A DNA stretch of 64,000 nt. It comes from [Mycobacterium] nativiensis (GTDB lineage: Bacteria; Actinomycetota; Actinomycetes; Mycobacteriales; Mycobacteriaceae). Both the position numbers and the translations under genes were made by a program. Shown here piece after piece: positions 54,538 through 64,000 of the stretch. Below the pieces are notes generated by a model, which saw only the letters and a program-made list of their open reading frames with translations, was not told where the DNA came from and did not search any database. The stretch spans positions 3,579,973 to 3,643,972 of the forward strand of contig NZ_CP083986.1 of NCBI RefSeq assembly GCF_020172685.1, read 5' to 3'. Every line of letters starts with the position of its first letter. Positions within the stretch are counted from its first letter, which is position 1.

Positions 54538-55749
54538 TTAGCCACCGGAAGACGGACGGGGCATCGCGTAGCGAGGCGGTGAGACCTGCAGAATGGTACT
54601 GACGCTGGGACGGTTGATCTTTCGAGCCGCGGCCGCCCCGGCCAGCTGCGCCATCGGCGCCATGGCCGCCGCCGTCCCCGTGCCGGCCACCGTCACCTTT
54701 GGCGTGGCGCCCCATCCTCCCTTGGCCAATGGCGACAGCTGATCGTTGACCGTCGCCACCGGCGTCACATCCGCCCAGGCCTGCGGGGTCGAGAGCCGGC
54801 CCACCGTGGTGGATTCGCCGACACTGGCGAGAACCGCCCGCGCAGCACTCGATCCGGTTGCCGCCCCGGCCGTCACAGGCGACGTCGCCCCGGTCAGCCC
54901 CGCCGAACTCAGCCCAGCCGACAGCGGTGCGTAGAACAGGCCGTCGGTCGTGATCCTGACCCAGCCGAATACGGAGTTGCCGACGGACCCGATATTTCGA
55001 GCCGGCACCAGAAACATGCTGTCGTTGGCGCTCATCGCTTTGCCAATGACCTCCTCGGCATCCACCCACGACTGCGGTATCGGTATACCGGTTGGTGTGG
55101 AGGCGGTGGAGAGCTGTTGCGGGACAGCCGCAATCATCTGCGACAGTGCCTGCGTGTGCGAGGTCCCCGCCGTGGCAGCCGAAGCTGCTGCGGTGGCTGC
55201 CTGGGCGGATTGCCCGGCAGGGTTGGTGGTCTGCGGCGGCTCGCTGAACGGCGACAACTTGGTCGCCGACGACGCCGACGCGGCATAGCCGTACATCGCC
55301 TGACTGTTCTGCGCCCACATACCCTGGTAGGCGGCCTCGGTAGCCGCGATCCGTGCGGCGTTCTGACCCAAGACGTTGGTGGCGATCAGGTTCGCCAACT
55401 GGGATCGGTTGGCCGCCACCGCGGCCGGCGGTGTGATCGCCGCATGCGCGGCCTCAAAGGCGGAGGCAGCCGCTCGCAGTTGGGCAGCCGCCTCCCCGGC
55501 CTGTACCCCGGTTGTCGCCGCCCACTGCACATACGCGGCGGCCGCGGCAGCCATCGCAGCCGCGGTGGGGCCTGCCCAGTACTCACCCACTAGAGAATCG
55601 ATCGCCGATGAGTAGCCCTCGGTATACGAACTCACCTGCGCGGCGAGCGCATCCCAGGACGATGCCGCCACCATCAGCGGCCCGGGCCCCGGTCCCGAGT
55701 ACACCTGTGTCGAGGTGACCTCCGGTGGCAGAATCCCGAAATCCAGCAT
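54538..55749 (-). CDS. PPE family protein (SVP-like)
   Basis: A 403-residue PPE protein. The N-terminus is MLDFGILPPEVTSTQVYSGP, followed by EYWAGPTAAAM and [16 protein letters not shown] late LSTPQAWADVTP stands where SVP proteins have SVPxxW. The C-terminus is RPSSGG. AAGGGG with 7-nt spacing supports the ATG at 55749. It is closely related to the PPE gene at 57120. Confidence 0.88.
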   Translation of the reverse strand: MLDFGILPPEVTSTQVYSGPGPGPLMVAASSWDALAAQVSSYTEGYSSAIDSLVGEYWAGPTAAAMAAAAAAYVQWAATTGVQAGEAAAQLRAAASAFEAAHAAITPPAAVAANRSQLANLIATNVLGQNAARIAATEAAYQGMWAQNSQAMYGYAASASSATKLSPFSEPPQTTNPAGQSAQAATAAASAATAGTSHTQALSQMIAAVPQQLSTASTPTGIPIPQSWVDAEEVIGKAMSANDSMFLVPARNIGSVGNSVFGWVRITTDGLFYAPLSAGLSSAGLTGATSPVTAGAATGSSAARAVLASVGESTTVGRLSTPQAWADVTPVATVNDQLSPLAKGGWGATPKVTVAGTGTAAAMAPMAQLAGAAAARKINRPSVSTILQVSPPRYAMPRPSSGG

Positions 55750-55800
55750 TTTCATTCCCCTTACATCAACCGAACGCCCCAATTCACGGTCCGGGCCGCA

Positions 55801-57045
55801 CTATCCACCGGCCGCGGGCCGGGGCATTCGGAAGTTGCGGTCCCCCTGCATCCGGATCACAGAGTTGCCGCCGTAGTGCGGCTCGGAACCCCGCATCGGT
55901 CCCAGGGACATCGGCGGCTGCTCCATCGCGGGCTCGGTCGACTTGACCAGTTGCGCTGCAAGGGCACGCTGATCGGTCACGGACTGCGGCTGCGGCTGCG
56001 AGGTCACCCAGCTCCGGGGAACCGACAACTGTCCCACCGATGCCGCTCGGCTCGCGGACACGAACACCGGGCCGCTGCCGATACCGCCGAACGGCGCGCC
56101 CTGAAGGGCGGCTGTCACGAACGGCCCCTTGCCGCCCAACAGGCCCAGCGAGGGCTCCGCCAGGAAGAATTTGCGAATCATCAGGGCGTTGACGGCCCCG
56201 GTATCGCCGTCATCGCCGATGGTCACACCGAGGTTGGCTGACTGGTTCGAGATGTCCGAGAAGGGGTTGAGGACCTTCTGCAGAGAACTCCAGTCGGTGA
56301 TGTAGTAGTAGGGGTTCGGCGGCGGAGTCGTCGACGTCGGCGGCGGTGTTGCCGGTGGGTTGGTGCTCGCGGCCGTCGACAGGCTGTGCACGTGTTGCGG
56401 CAGCGCGGAGGTGGCCTGTGTCAGGGTGTGCGCGAGGGTGTGCGCGATCCCGGAGGTCGCGCTGCCGGCGGCGTGCGTTGCCGCGGCGGATTGGCCTGCC
56501 TGCCCCGCGGGGTTGGTGGTCTTCGGTGGCGCATTGAACGGTGTCAACGTTGCGGCGGCGGGCAACGAGGTGCCGGCATAACCGAACATGGCCGCGGCGT
56601 CTTGGGCCCACATCTCGCCGTAAAGGGCCTCGGTGGCCGCGATCGCAGCGGTGTTCTGGCCGAAGAAGTTGGTGGCGACCAACGCCATCAGCATCATTCG
56701 GTTGGCTTCGACCGCCGCCGGGGGCACTGTCATGGCGAACGCCGCCTCGTATGCGGCCGCCGCCGCCCGCGCCTGGCCGGCCGCCTGCTCGGCCTGGGCG
56801 GCCGTGGCGTTCGCCCACGCCACGTACGGTGCCGCCGCCGCGGCCATCGTCGTCGATGCCGGCCCCGACCAGAGTTGGCCCTGGACCGTCGTGAGCTCCG
56901 ATGAATAGCCGGAGGCGAACAGTTCCAGTTCTCCGGCGAGCCCGTCCCACGCTGTCGCGGCCGCCATCATCGGCCCCGACCCGGGGCCGGCGTACATTCG
57001 GGCCGAATTGACCTCTGGCGGCAGCGCCGCGAAATCCCACACCAC
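55801..57045 (-). CDS. PPE family protein (SVP-like)
   Basis: A 414-residue PPE protein: [29 protein letters not shown] and [15 protein letters not shown]. The middle holds a proline-rich spacer ([20 protein letters not shown]), and [10 protein letters not shown] is the SVP motif. The end is RPAAGG. It is of a different subgroup from its two neighbours. 51 bp separate it from the PPE at 54538. Confidence 0.88.
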   Translation of the reverse strand: MVWDFAALPPEVNSARMYAGPGSGPMMAAATAWDGLAGELELFASGYSSELTTVQGQLWSGPASTTMAAAAAPYVAWANATAAQAEQAAGQARAAAAAYEAAFAMTVPPAAVEANRMMLMALVATNFFGQNTAAIAATEALYGEMWAQDAAAMFGYAGTSLPAAATLTPFNAPPKTTNPAGQAGQSAAATHAAGSATSGIAHTLAHTLTQATSALPQHVHSLSTAASTNPPATPPPTSTTPPPNPYYYITDWSSLQKVLNPFSDISNQSANLGVTIGDDGDTGAVNALMIRKFFLAEPSLGLLGGKGPFVTAALQGAPFGGIGSGPVFVSASRAASVGQLSVPRSWVTSQPQPQSVTDQRALAAQLVKSTEPAMEQPPMSLGPMRGSEPHYGGNSVIRMQGDRNFRMPRPAAGG

Positions 57046-57119
57046 TGTTGTCCAACCCCCAAACCGTCACTCTGGCAATGACTGTCCGCAACATTGGTCG
57101 CCGCGGCACGCGCGATCGG

Positions 57120-58331
57120 CTATCCGCCGGAAGAAGGCCGCGACATCTTGAACTGGCGCGGCGGAACACGCAGGGCCTTTCCGACGACAGGACGCATCAG
57201 TAAGGTGCCCGCGGCAGCCGCCGCGGCCACCTCTGCCATCGTCTGGGCACCCAGATTCGCGGGAGCGCCCGCCTCCCACCAGGACTCGACCTCCGAGAGC
57301 CACAGCGGCTGCTCGCTGGCGGTCGCCACCGGCGTCGCCTGCGTCCACGCCGGCGGCACCGACATCTGCCCCAGCGAGCTTGCGCCGCCCACGCTGGCGA
57401 GCACCGCTCTTTCGGTGCCGCCCACCGCCGTTCCGGCCAGCACTCCCCCCGGCAAGCCCGCAACCGGCGACGTCGCGCTGGTCAGCCCGGCCAGCGGTGC
57501 ATACAGCACGGCGTCGGCCCAGAGTCTGAACAACGCGACGGTCATGCTGACCACGTTGGCGACCGAACGAAGTCCACCGCCTGCGGCATTCGGCATGCCG
57601 AGAATGGTGTTGATATCACCCAGGTCCGTCATCAGCGAGTTCGGGATCGGCAAACCGAACAATGACGTCGTATCCGAGCTCGATGTTGCGCTGGCTCCCG
57701 GGGACGAGAGTGCCTGCAGCAGGTCGGTCAGCCAGTTCTGTGATTGCGATGCGCCGGTGGCCTGCGCGGCGGTCGCGGCGGCTTGAGCCGATTGACCGGC
57801 CGGGTTGGTGGTCTGCGGCGGCTCGGTGAAGGGCAACAGCTTCGCCGACGTCGAGGACGCCCCCGCGTAGCCGTACATCGCCTGGGTGTTCTGGGCCCAC
57901 ATCCCGGCGTATTGCGCCTCGGTGGCCGCTATCTTGGGAGTGTTCTGGCCGAAGATGTTGGTGGCGACCAGGTTCGACAGCTGGGTGCGGTTGGCGGCCA
58001 CCAGCGCCGGCGGCACGACGGCCGCGTGCGCGGCCTCGAAAGCCGCTGCCGACGACCGGGCCTGACCGGCCACCTGCTCGGCTTGCCCTGCTGTTGCGGT
58101 CACCCACTGGACATATGCGGCGGCCGCTGCAGCCATCGCGTTCGCAGACGGACCGGCCCAGCCGTCACCCTCTAGGGCCGAGATCACTGAGGAGTAGCCT
58201 TCTGCGAACGAATTCAGCTGCGCAGCAAGGCCATCCCACGCTGCCGCAGCCGACACCATCGGGGTTGCCCCCGGGCCCGAATAGATCTGCGTGGACGTGA
58301 CCTCTGGCGGCAACACCCCGAAATCCAGCAT
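57120..58331 (-). CDS. PPE family protein (SVP-like)
   Basis: A 403-residue PPE protein: MLDFGVLPPEVTSTQIYSGP, DGWAGPSANAM, MWAQNTQAMYGYAGA and MSVPPAWTQATP as the SVP motif. The end is RPSSGG. It has the same length as the gene at 54538 and is clearly its paralogue. ATG at 58331 was chosen, with AAGGGG upstream. It is the first of the three-gene PPE run on this strand. Confidence 0.88.
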   Translation of the reverse strand: MLDFGVLPPEVTSTQIYSGPGATPMVSAAAAWDGLAAQLNSFAEGYSSVISALEGDGWAGPSANAMAAAAAAYVQWVTATAGQAEQVAGQARSSAAAFEAAHAAVVPPALVAANRTQLSNLVATNIFGQNTPKIAATEAQYAGMWAQNTQAMYGYAGASSTSAKLLPFTEPPQTTNPAGQSAQAAATAAQATGASQSQNWLTDLLQALSSPGASATSSSDTTSLFGLPIPNSLMTDLGDINTILGMPNAAGGGLRSVANVVSMTVALFRLWADAVLYAPLAGLTSATSPVAGLPGGVLAGTAVGGTERAVLASVGGASSLGQMSVPPAWTQATPVATASEQPLWLSEVESWWEAGAPANLGAQTMAEVAAAAAAGTLLMRPVVGKALRVPPRQFKMSRPSSGG

Positions 58332-58561
58332 CCGACTCCCCTTCGTCAACCGACTTAACCTCACCCAAGGAATACATCGTCATGCGATAGAATTGGTATT
58401 TTGAGCGCCCGGATTGAAATTCTGGAGACAACGATCTGAAGCCGACATGAACGGGAGTTTTAATCTCCGCACCAGCCATGCACCCGCAGGAACGGTCTGG
58501 TAAGCCGATGTCGCCTTGCTGGAACCGAATCGCCGAATGAACGGACAAACGGGCAGAACCG

Positions 58562-59350
58562 CTAGAACAGGTACGCCTGCCCGGGTTGCGGCTCGGCCGC
58601 CGCAATCAGTTCGGGACCGTTGTTACGCACACTGTTGACCAGTTTCGAGACCTCACGAAGTGCGATCCCGGCTACGTCCGGCGGGTCGGCCAGCAGTGCG
58701 GTGTCGACCGGAGCGTCCGGGTCCAGCCAACGGTCCCAACGGTTTTCGGGCAGAATCAGCGGCATCCGGTCGTGAATCCGGGCGAGTTCCCCGACCGCTG
58801 CGGTGGTGATGATCGTGACGCTCAACAGCGGGTCGAAGCGTCGGTCCGGCCGCCACACCGACCACAGTCCGGCCGCGAACAGCATCGCGCCGTCGCCGTG
58901 GAGGTAGAACGGCGTCTTACCCGCTTTGGCTCCAGCGCCTGTTTCATCGCGCCATTCGTAAAAGCCGTCCATCGGCACCAGGCAGCGCCGGTGTTCGGCG
59001 GCCGCGCGGTACGCCGGCGAGGTGGTGACCTTGTCGGCGCGGGCGTTGATCAACAGCGGTCCGCCGGCGACGGGGCTGCCGTCCGGTCCGGGCTTGGTCC
59101 ACGGCGGTACCAGTCCCCACCGCATCAACCGGACCCGGCGGGCCGGTTCGTCGCCGGGCTTAGGCGGATCGGTGTGCCGGCTGACCACGGTCGCGATGTT
59201 GTCGGTCGGTGCCACGTTGTAGTTCGGGACGTCGTAGTTCAGGCCTTCGTAGTTCCGGCCCAAGGCGCCCGCCGCCGGAACCTCGTTGATCGCGTCGATC
59301 TGCTCGGCCAGCAGCGCCGGGTCGGTGGTTACCGCGAATCGCCCGCACAT
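58562..59350 (-). CDS. SRAP-family protein (HMCES/YedK)
   Basis: A 262-residue protein that forms a covalent DNA-protein crosslink at abasic sites in single-stranded DNA. The invariant Cys2 is exposed in MCGRFAV. Other family signs are NYNVAPTD, RWGLVPPW, INARADK and CLVPMDGFYEW, with RMPLILPENRWDRWL near the end. It matches Rv3226c as I recall it, marking the return to conserved gene order after the accessory block. Confidence 0.92.
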   Translation of the reverse strand: MCGRFAVTTDPALLAEQIDAINEVPAAGALGRNYEGLNYDVPNYNVAPTDNIATVVSRHTDPPKPGDEPARRVRLMRWGLVPPWTKPGPDGSPVAGGPLLINARADKVTTSPAYRAAAEHRRCLVPMDGFYEWRDETGAGAKAGKTPFYLHGDGAMLFAAGLWSVWRPDRRFDPLLSVTIITTAAVGELARIHDRMPLILPENRWDRWLDPDAPVDTALLADPPDVAGIALREVSKLVNSVRNNGPELIAAAEPQPGQAYLF

Positions 59351-59366
59351 GCCTTCATGGTGACAG

Positions 59367-60110
59367 CTAGTCGAGCCGGGTGGCGGCCACCGCCCAGAAC
59401 GGCATGTGGATCAGGTTGTCCTGCAGCAGCGGTTGCAGAATCTGGAAACGCTCCTGCAGCGCGCGGACTCCGTCCAGCAGGTCTTCGCGCCCGAGCGCCT
59501 CCATCACCGCGATCATCTCGGTGAACGAGTTGGGATCGAAACTGCCCTGGTAGGTGGTGGTCCCGACGTGGTCGATTCGCCACCCCGCCTCGGCCAGCAG
59601 CGGCCCGAATCGCTCGGGCGCCAGGCCGTCCAGTTGCCAGCCGTTGACGTTGTGACGCCCGGCTTCGAACATGAAAAGCCGCGCTTGAGGCTTGGTGGCC
59701 CGGTGCAGGCTCCGTGCGTAGCGCAGCTGGGTCTGCTCGTCGTCCTGGAACATGTGGTAGAACGCGCTGTCGACCACGGTGTCGAAACGGCCGTCGAACC
59801 CGGCGAGCTCGACGGCGTCGGCGACCTGGAAGTTCACCGTCACACCGGCCTGGGCGGCGTTGCGCCGGGCCACCGCGATTGCGGCCGGGGAAAGATCGAG
59901 GCCGGTCGTCGAATAGCCCTGGGCCGCATAGTGGATCGCGTGGTGGCCCGGACCGGTTCCAGGGTCGAGCACCTCACCCCGCAGTGCGCCGTAGGCCACC
60001 AGCTGCTGCACAACCGGCTGCGGGCGGCCGATGTCCCACGGCTCCGGGGGCCCGGCGGGCTCGGAAGGCCCAGAAGGCACCGCGCCGGCGAAGTCGGTGT
60101 CGCTACTCAT
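59367..60110 (-). CDS. Class I SAM-dependent methyltransferase
   Basis: A 247-residue Rossmann methyltransferase. The SAM site is VLDPGTGPGHHAIHYA, an acidic TGLDLSPAA follows, and VADAVELAGFDGRFDTVVDS forms the later motifs. The fold is complete, but no substrate can be named. ATG at 60110 was chosen; GTG three codons earlier is possible. It is 17 bp from the SRAP gene. Confidence 0.85.
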   Translation of the reverse strand: MSSDTDFAGAVPSGPSEPAGPPEPWDIGRPQPVVQQLVAYGALRGEVLDPGTGPGHHAIHYAAQGYSTTGLDLSPAAIAVARRNAAQAGVTVNFQVADAVELAGFDGRFDTVVDSAFYHMFQDDEQTQLRYARSLHRATKPQARLFMFEAGRHNVNGWQLDGLAPERFGPLLAEAGWRIDHVGTTTYQGSFDPNSFTEMIAVMEALGREDLLDGVRALQERFQILQPLLQDNLIHMPFWAVAATRLD

Positions 60111-60200
60111 CGCCCTCACTGTGCGCGACGCGGGTTAACGAAAACAGAACTCACGGTGTACGAACGGCAATGACCACCCGGTACTGGCAAGATCGCCGCT

Positions 60201-61238
60201 GTGCGCCTCTCAGTCCTCGACCTCGCGCCGGTACGCACCGACCAGTCCAGTGCGGACGCCCTGGCGGCGACGATGCGGCTGGCACAACTGGCGGACGGCC
60301 TCGGCTACACGCGGTACTGGGTCGCCGAGCACCACAACCTCCCGTCCGTAGCGGCGACCAGCCCGGCCGTCCTGCTGGCGATGATCGGCGCCGCCACCTC
60401 GCGAATGCGCATCGGTTCAGGTGGGGTGATGCTGCCCAATCACGCGCCCTTGGCGGTGGCCGAACAGTTTGCACTGCTCGAGGCCGCCCATCCGGGCCGT
60501 GTCGACCTCGGCATCGGGCGCGCTCCGGGCGCCGACCCGGTCGCCTCGATGGTGCTGCGCGGGCCCGTCGGCCGTGGCGAACGCGACGTGGACTCCTTCC
60601 CCGACCATCTCGACGACGTGATCGCCCTGTTGGGCGCCGCCGGCGTGTCGGTGCAACTGCCCGACGGCGCCTATGTCCTCAAGTCGACACCGCACGCGCT
60701 GAGCGCGCCGCGGGTGTTCGTGCTGGGCTCGTCGTTGTACTCGGCGCGGGTCGCCGCGACCAAAGGATTGCCGTACGTGTTCGGCCACCACCTTTTCGGC
60801 GAGCACACCGCCGAGGCGCTCGCGCTGTACCGGTCGGAGTTCGTGCCGAGCGAGCTCACACCCGAACCGGTGGCGTTTCTGACCGTCAATACCGTGGTCG
60901 CCGAAACACGCTCGGAAGCAACCGCTTTGATACTCCCCCACCTGCACCTGCAGGCGCGGACTGCGACCGGGCAGCCGGCCGGCCGGTTGGACCTGGTCGA
61001 CGACGCCCAGCACACGACGCTGACGGCGGATCAGGGCCGGGTGGCGCAGGGCGAACTCGCGCGCGCCGTGGTGGGAACACCGGTTGAGGTGCTGGCGCGA
61101 TTGCGCGAGTTGACCAGCCGGTTCGGCGTCGACGAGGTGATGCTCAATCCGGTCGCCTCGGCCTGGCGGGGAACCGAGCCGGCGACCGCGCCGGGGCGTG
61201 AAGCCACTCTGCGACTGCTCGCCGAAGCGTTGCCCTGA
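60201..61238 (+). CDS. LLM class flavin-dependent oxidoreductase
   Basis: A 345-residue luciferase-like monooxygenase of the MsnO8 type. It shows LSVLDLAPVR at the start, then YWVAEHHNLPSVAATSPAVL, IGSGGVMLPNH and LGIGRAPGADP. These use FMNH2 or F420; mycobacteria have many of both. The start is GTG, 90 bp from the methyltransferase start on the other strand. Substrate unknown. Confidence 0.88.
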   Translation: MRLSVLDLAPVRTDQSSADALAATMRLAQLADGLGYTRYWVAEHHNLPSVAATSPAVLLAMIGAATSRMRIGSGGVMLPNHAPLAVAEQFALLEAAHPGRVDLGIGRAPGADPVASMVLRGPVGRGERDVDSFPDHLDDVIALLGAAGVSVQLPDGAYVLKSTPHALSAPRVFVLGSSLYSARVAATKGLPYVFGHHLFGEHTAEALALYRSEFVPSELTPEPVAFLTVNTVVAETRSEATALILPHLHLQARTATGQPAGRLDLVDDAQHTTLTADQGRVAQGELARAVVGTPVEVLARLRELTSRFGVDEVMLNPVASAWRGTEPATAPGREATLRLLAEALP

Positions 61239-61462
61239 AGGTGAACGGACGGTGACCATTGCCCAACGGCAACATGTCGCCCGGAGATCGAATCGGTAGC
61301 GATATCGAACTGTCAATGAACAACGGCTGACAGTCTTCCGAAAGTCGCCTTCGTGGCTGTGTCACCGAGTTGAGATCGCCTAGCGTCGGTGCTGCGCCCA
61401 AAGCGCAACGCGACTCGCCTCCCGGCGCGCCGCCCTCGACGAAGGACTGGACTAGGAGCGTT

Positions 61463-61762
61463 ATGTCGTTCGTAACGACGCAGCCCGAAGCCTTACTGGC
61501 CGCGGTCGCCAACCTGCGGACCATTGGTTCGGCCATGACGGCCCACAGTGCCGCAGCGGCGGCGCCCACCACCGGTGTGGTCCCGGCCGCCGCAGATGAG
61601 GTCTCGGCGCTGACCGCGGCACAGTTCGCCGCACACGCCCAGGCCTACCAAATGGTCAGCGCCCAGGCCGCGGCCGTCCACGAGATGTTCGTCAACGCGC
61701 TGAGCAACGGCGCGAGCGCGTACGCCGCCACGGAGGCTGCCAACGCAGCCGCGGCCGGTTAG
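61463..61762 (+). CDS. PE family protein
   Basis: A 99-residue PE-only protein: MSFVTTQPEALLAAVANLRT, and YAATEAANAAAAG with the YxxxE signal. TAGGAG lies 5-10 bp upstream of the ATG. It is 9 bp before a PPE gene and is thus a classical PE-PPE pair, co-folded for secretion. It is similar to the PE protein at 52508. Confidence 0.93.
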   Translation: MSFVTTQPEALLAAVANLRTIGSAMTAHSAAAAAPTTGVVPAAADEVSALTAAQFAAHAQAYQMVSAQAAAVHEMFVNALSNGASAYAATEAANAAAAG

Positions 61763-61771
61763 GACGCGACG

Positions 61772-62974
61772 ATGGACTACTTGAGTTCGCCGCCCGAGGT
61801 GACCTCCACCAAGATCTATTCCGGGCCCGGCTCGGAACCGATGGTGGTTGCCGCCTCAGCCTGGAGTGCACTGGCTGCCGAGCTGAAATCCGTTGCGGCG
61901 TCTTACCGCGCTGTCATCAACCAGCTGACCAGTGAGGAATGGTTGGGGCCGGCATCGGCGACGATGGCGACCGCTGCCGCGCCGTACGTGACCTGGATGG
62001 AGCTCACCGCCGAGCAGGCTGAGCAGGCAGCCGGCCAGGGCCGGGCCGCCGCGGCCGCCTACGAGACGGCACACGCGACGATCGTGCCGCCGGTGGCGGT
62101 CACGGCCAACCGCCAGTTGCTGAATCAGTTGGTGGCCACCAACATCCTCGGGCAGAACACCCCGTCGATCGCGGCCACCGAAGCCGAGCACGGCGAGATG
62201 TGGGCGCAGGACACCATCGCGATGTACGGCTATCACGCCCAGTCCAGCGCGGCCACCAAGCTGAGCGACTTCACCGCGCCGCCGAACCCGACCAACAACC
62301 CGGGCAGTGCGGTCGCCTCGGCGGTCGGCGATGCCGCGGGGACCCAGGCGCCGCCGGCGTCCAACACCCTGCAGGGCATGCTGAGTTCGCTGTTCGGCGG
62401 ATCGGCCCAGGGCACCACGTATGGCGCCGGCGATATCCTCGCCGACCCGAACTACAACCTGAGCAACCAGCTCATGACCCAGCTGGTGACCAACTCCAAC
62501 CTGCAGTCGAACAACGTCTGTGCGGTCTGGCGTGGTGTCAGCGGTGTGCTCGGCCTGCAGCGGTTGGGCGCCGACGCGATGAAAGACGCCGCCAAAGCCG
62601 CCAGCGGTGCGGCGTCCGGTGCCGCAGGTGCGGCGTCGGGTGCCGCGGGTGCCGCGGCGAACCTCGGCGGCGCGGGTGCGATCGGTGGCCTCTCGGTCCC
62701 GTCGACCTGGGTCCCGCCGATGGCCGCGGCGAGCACGCTCGGTCCGGTGTCCGGTGGCTCGTGGGTGCCGGTCGGTCCCGCCGCTGCGGTCCCCTCGGCC
62801 GCCGGAATTCTCGGCACCACCCCGATGGCACCCCCGGCGGGCATGCCCGGTATGGCCGGAATGCCCGGAGTCCCCGCCGCCGCGGGCGCGGCCGGCGCCG
62901 GCTTCCGCGGGTTCGGTGGGCCGCGCTACGGCACCGCGTTGACCGTCATGCCTCGTCGTCCCTTCGGCGGATAG
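61772..62974 (+). CDS. PPE family protein, partner of the adjacent PE
   Basis: A 400-residue PPE protein: [31 protein letters not shown] and [16 protein letters not shown] low-complexity [11 protein letters not shown] stretch is followed by the SVP motif [10 protein letters not shown], and the C-terminus is MPRRPFGG. It probably pairs with the PE protein 9 bp upstream through the PPE helices. Confidence 0.92.
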   Translation: MDYLSSPPEVTSTKIYSGPGSEPMVVAASAWSALAAELKSVAASYRAVINQLTSEEWLGPASATMATAAAPYVTWMELTAEQAEQAAGQGRAAAAAYETAHATIVPPVAVTANRQLLNQLVATNILGQNTPSIAATEAEHGEMWAQDTIAMYGYHAQSSAATKLSDFTAPPNPTNNPGSAVASAVGDAAGTQAPPASNTLQGMLSSLFGGSAQGTTYGAGDILADPNYNLSNQLMTQLVTNSNLQSNNVCAVWRGVSGVLGLQRLGADAMKDAAKAASGAASGAAGAASGAAGAAANLGGAGAIGGLSVPSTWVPPMAAASTLGPVSGGSWVPVGPAAAVPSAAGILGTTPMAPPAGMPGMAGMPGVPAAAGAAGAGFRGFGGPRYGTALTVMPRRPFGG

Positions 62975-62988
62975 AACCAAGGGACCCA

Positions 62989-64000
62989 GTGATTGACTAC
63001 GGGGCACTGCCACCGGAGATCAATTCCGCGCGGATGTATGCGGGAGCGGGATCCGGCCCAATGCTGGCAGCTGCGGGGGCCTGGGATGTGCTGGCCCAAG
63101 AGTTGAGCCTGACCGCTGCCGCGGTGGACATGACGATCGCGGACCTGACCAGCGGTCCGTGGCGTGGCCCGTCGGCCACGGCCATGGCCGCAGCGGCACT
63201 GCCGTTCACCACCTGGTTCAAGACGACCGCCGCGCAGGCCGAACTGGCGGCCACTCAGGCCAAAGCAGCCGCGGCCGCTTTCGAAGCGGCATACGCGATG
63301 ACCGTTCCGCCCCCGGTGGTGCTGGCCAATCGGATGCAGCTGTTGGCCCTGATCGCCACCAACTTCTTCGGCCAGAACACCCCGGCGATCGCGGCCACCG
63401 AAGCCCACTACGCGTCGATGTGGGCGCAGGACGCCGCCGCGATGTACGGCTACGCGGGCGGTTCCGCCGCCGCCTCGCAGCTGTCGGAGTTCACCTCGCC
63501 GCCGCAGACCACCAACCCGGCCGCACCCGCGGGTCAGGCCACCGCGACCAGCCAGGCCGTCGGTAACTCCGCGGCGTCGCAGGCCTTGACCACGACGACC
63601 CAGGCCCTGGCCCAGGCGGGCACCGCCACCGGGACACCCGTGGCCCCGGGGGCCGGCACCACCGTGCCGCCGACCACGGCGGCCCTGCAGGAGCTGGTCA
63701 AACAGCTCACGACCTTCACCGGCTTCGCCAACTCGGCGATGGGCCCGCAACGGATCATCGACTCCATCGCGCAGGAGCTCAACGGCTTCGAGGTGTCCGG
63801 TCAGGCCGTCGCGGAGTCCAAGGACTTCCTGGCGACGCTGGCGCCGGTCGCGGAGGCCGCGAAGGTGGGAACCGCCGCTGTCAAGACCCCGGGTTTCGGG
63901 GCTGCGACGCCGTCGGCGGCGTTGAGCAAGGGCATCAAGATCGGCGCCTTGTCGGTGCCGCAGAGTTGGCCCGTCGCACCCGCTTCGGCCAACCCGTCCG
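62989..64000 (+). CDS. PPE family protein, cut by window end
   Basis: An open frame from GTG at 62989 ([20 protein letters not shown]) that runs off the window after 337 codons. [26 protein letters not shown] and LSVPQSW confirm a PPE-SVP protein, with only its last part missing. It begins 14 bp after the previous PPE stop and is likely in the same operon. Confidence 0.9.
   Translation, partial: MIDYGALPPEINSARMYAGAGSGPMLAAAGAWDVLAQELSLTAAAVDMTIADLTSGPWRGPSATAMAAAALPFTTWFKTTAAQAELAATQAKAAAAAFEAAYAMTVPPPVVLANRMQLLALIATNFFGQNTPAIAATEAHYASMWAQDAAAMYGYAGGSAAASQLSEFTSPPQTTNPAAPAGQATATSQAVGNSAASQALTTTTQALAQAGTATGTPVAPGAGTTVPPTTAALQELVKQLTTFTGFANSAMGPQRIIDSIAQELNGFEVSGQAVAESKDFLATLAPVAEAAKVGTAAVKTPGFGAATPSAALSKGIKIGALSVPQSWPVAPASANPS

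Overview
The window is high-GC actinobacterial DNA and almost certainly comes from a mycobacterium. The evidence is PE and PPE genes with the PE-EsxM-EsxN order of ESX-5-type loci, whiB1, the SigH/RshA pair, the AdnA/AdnB helicase-nuclease, MoeZ, the 24-residue ribosomal protein bL37 and many GTG/TTG starts. The large PPE-SVP set suggests a slow grower or a related clade. I cannot name the species.

From 1 to about 27.2 kb the gene order follows, as I remember it, the M. tuberculosis block Rv3199c-Rv3224B. It runs nudC, a K+ channel, adnB, adnA, lipV, an alkyltransferase-like protein, a TIGR02569 protein, moeZ, a DUF3152 protein, a TetR regulator, a DUF3107 protein, a ferritin-fold protein, a DEAD-box helicase, a PQQ-like protein, a ParA protein, gpm2, entC, a small membrane protein, a lipid kinase, whiB1, pdtaS, a biotinyl protein, rshA, sigH and ybaK. 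Between pdtaS and sigH lie a small secreted protein and bL37. A 57-bp repeat has been duplicated inside adnB, and another copy lies in an intergenic gap at 24.7 kb.

From 27.3 to about 49 kb the content is accessory. A TetR regulator (28.2 kb) shares a GTTTAC-N3-GTAAAC palindrome with the upstream regions of a STAS protein and a CsbD-like protein. Next comes a complete benzoate pathway. BenA, BenB and a very unusual BenC-FCD-BenD fusion convert benzoate to catechol; CatA, CatB and CatC, encoded with a LysR regulator, convert catechol to enol-lactone; PcaD, PcaI/J and PcaF convert this to succinyl-CoA and acetyl-CoA. A YgiD-type dioxygenase, a large LuxR-type ATPase regulator and a broken GlxA-like regulator sit between the ben and pca parts. 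An SDR, an amidinotransferase-type protein and an OmpR/histidine-kinase pair follow.

From 49 to 58.3 kb there is a PE/PPE/Esx region. It holds two tandem PPE proteins that end in a SHOCT-like helix-turn segment, a PE-EsxM-EsxN unit in which EsxM has lost its WXG turn and runs in frame into EsxN, three small exported proteins and three more PPE genes. At 58.6 kb conserved genes resume (SRAP protein, methyltransferase, LLM flavoprotein). The window ends in a PE-PPE-PPE cluster whose last gene is cut by the window edge. I saw no tRNA, rRNA, CRISPR, transposase or integrase.
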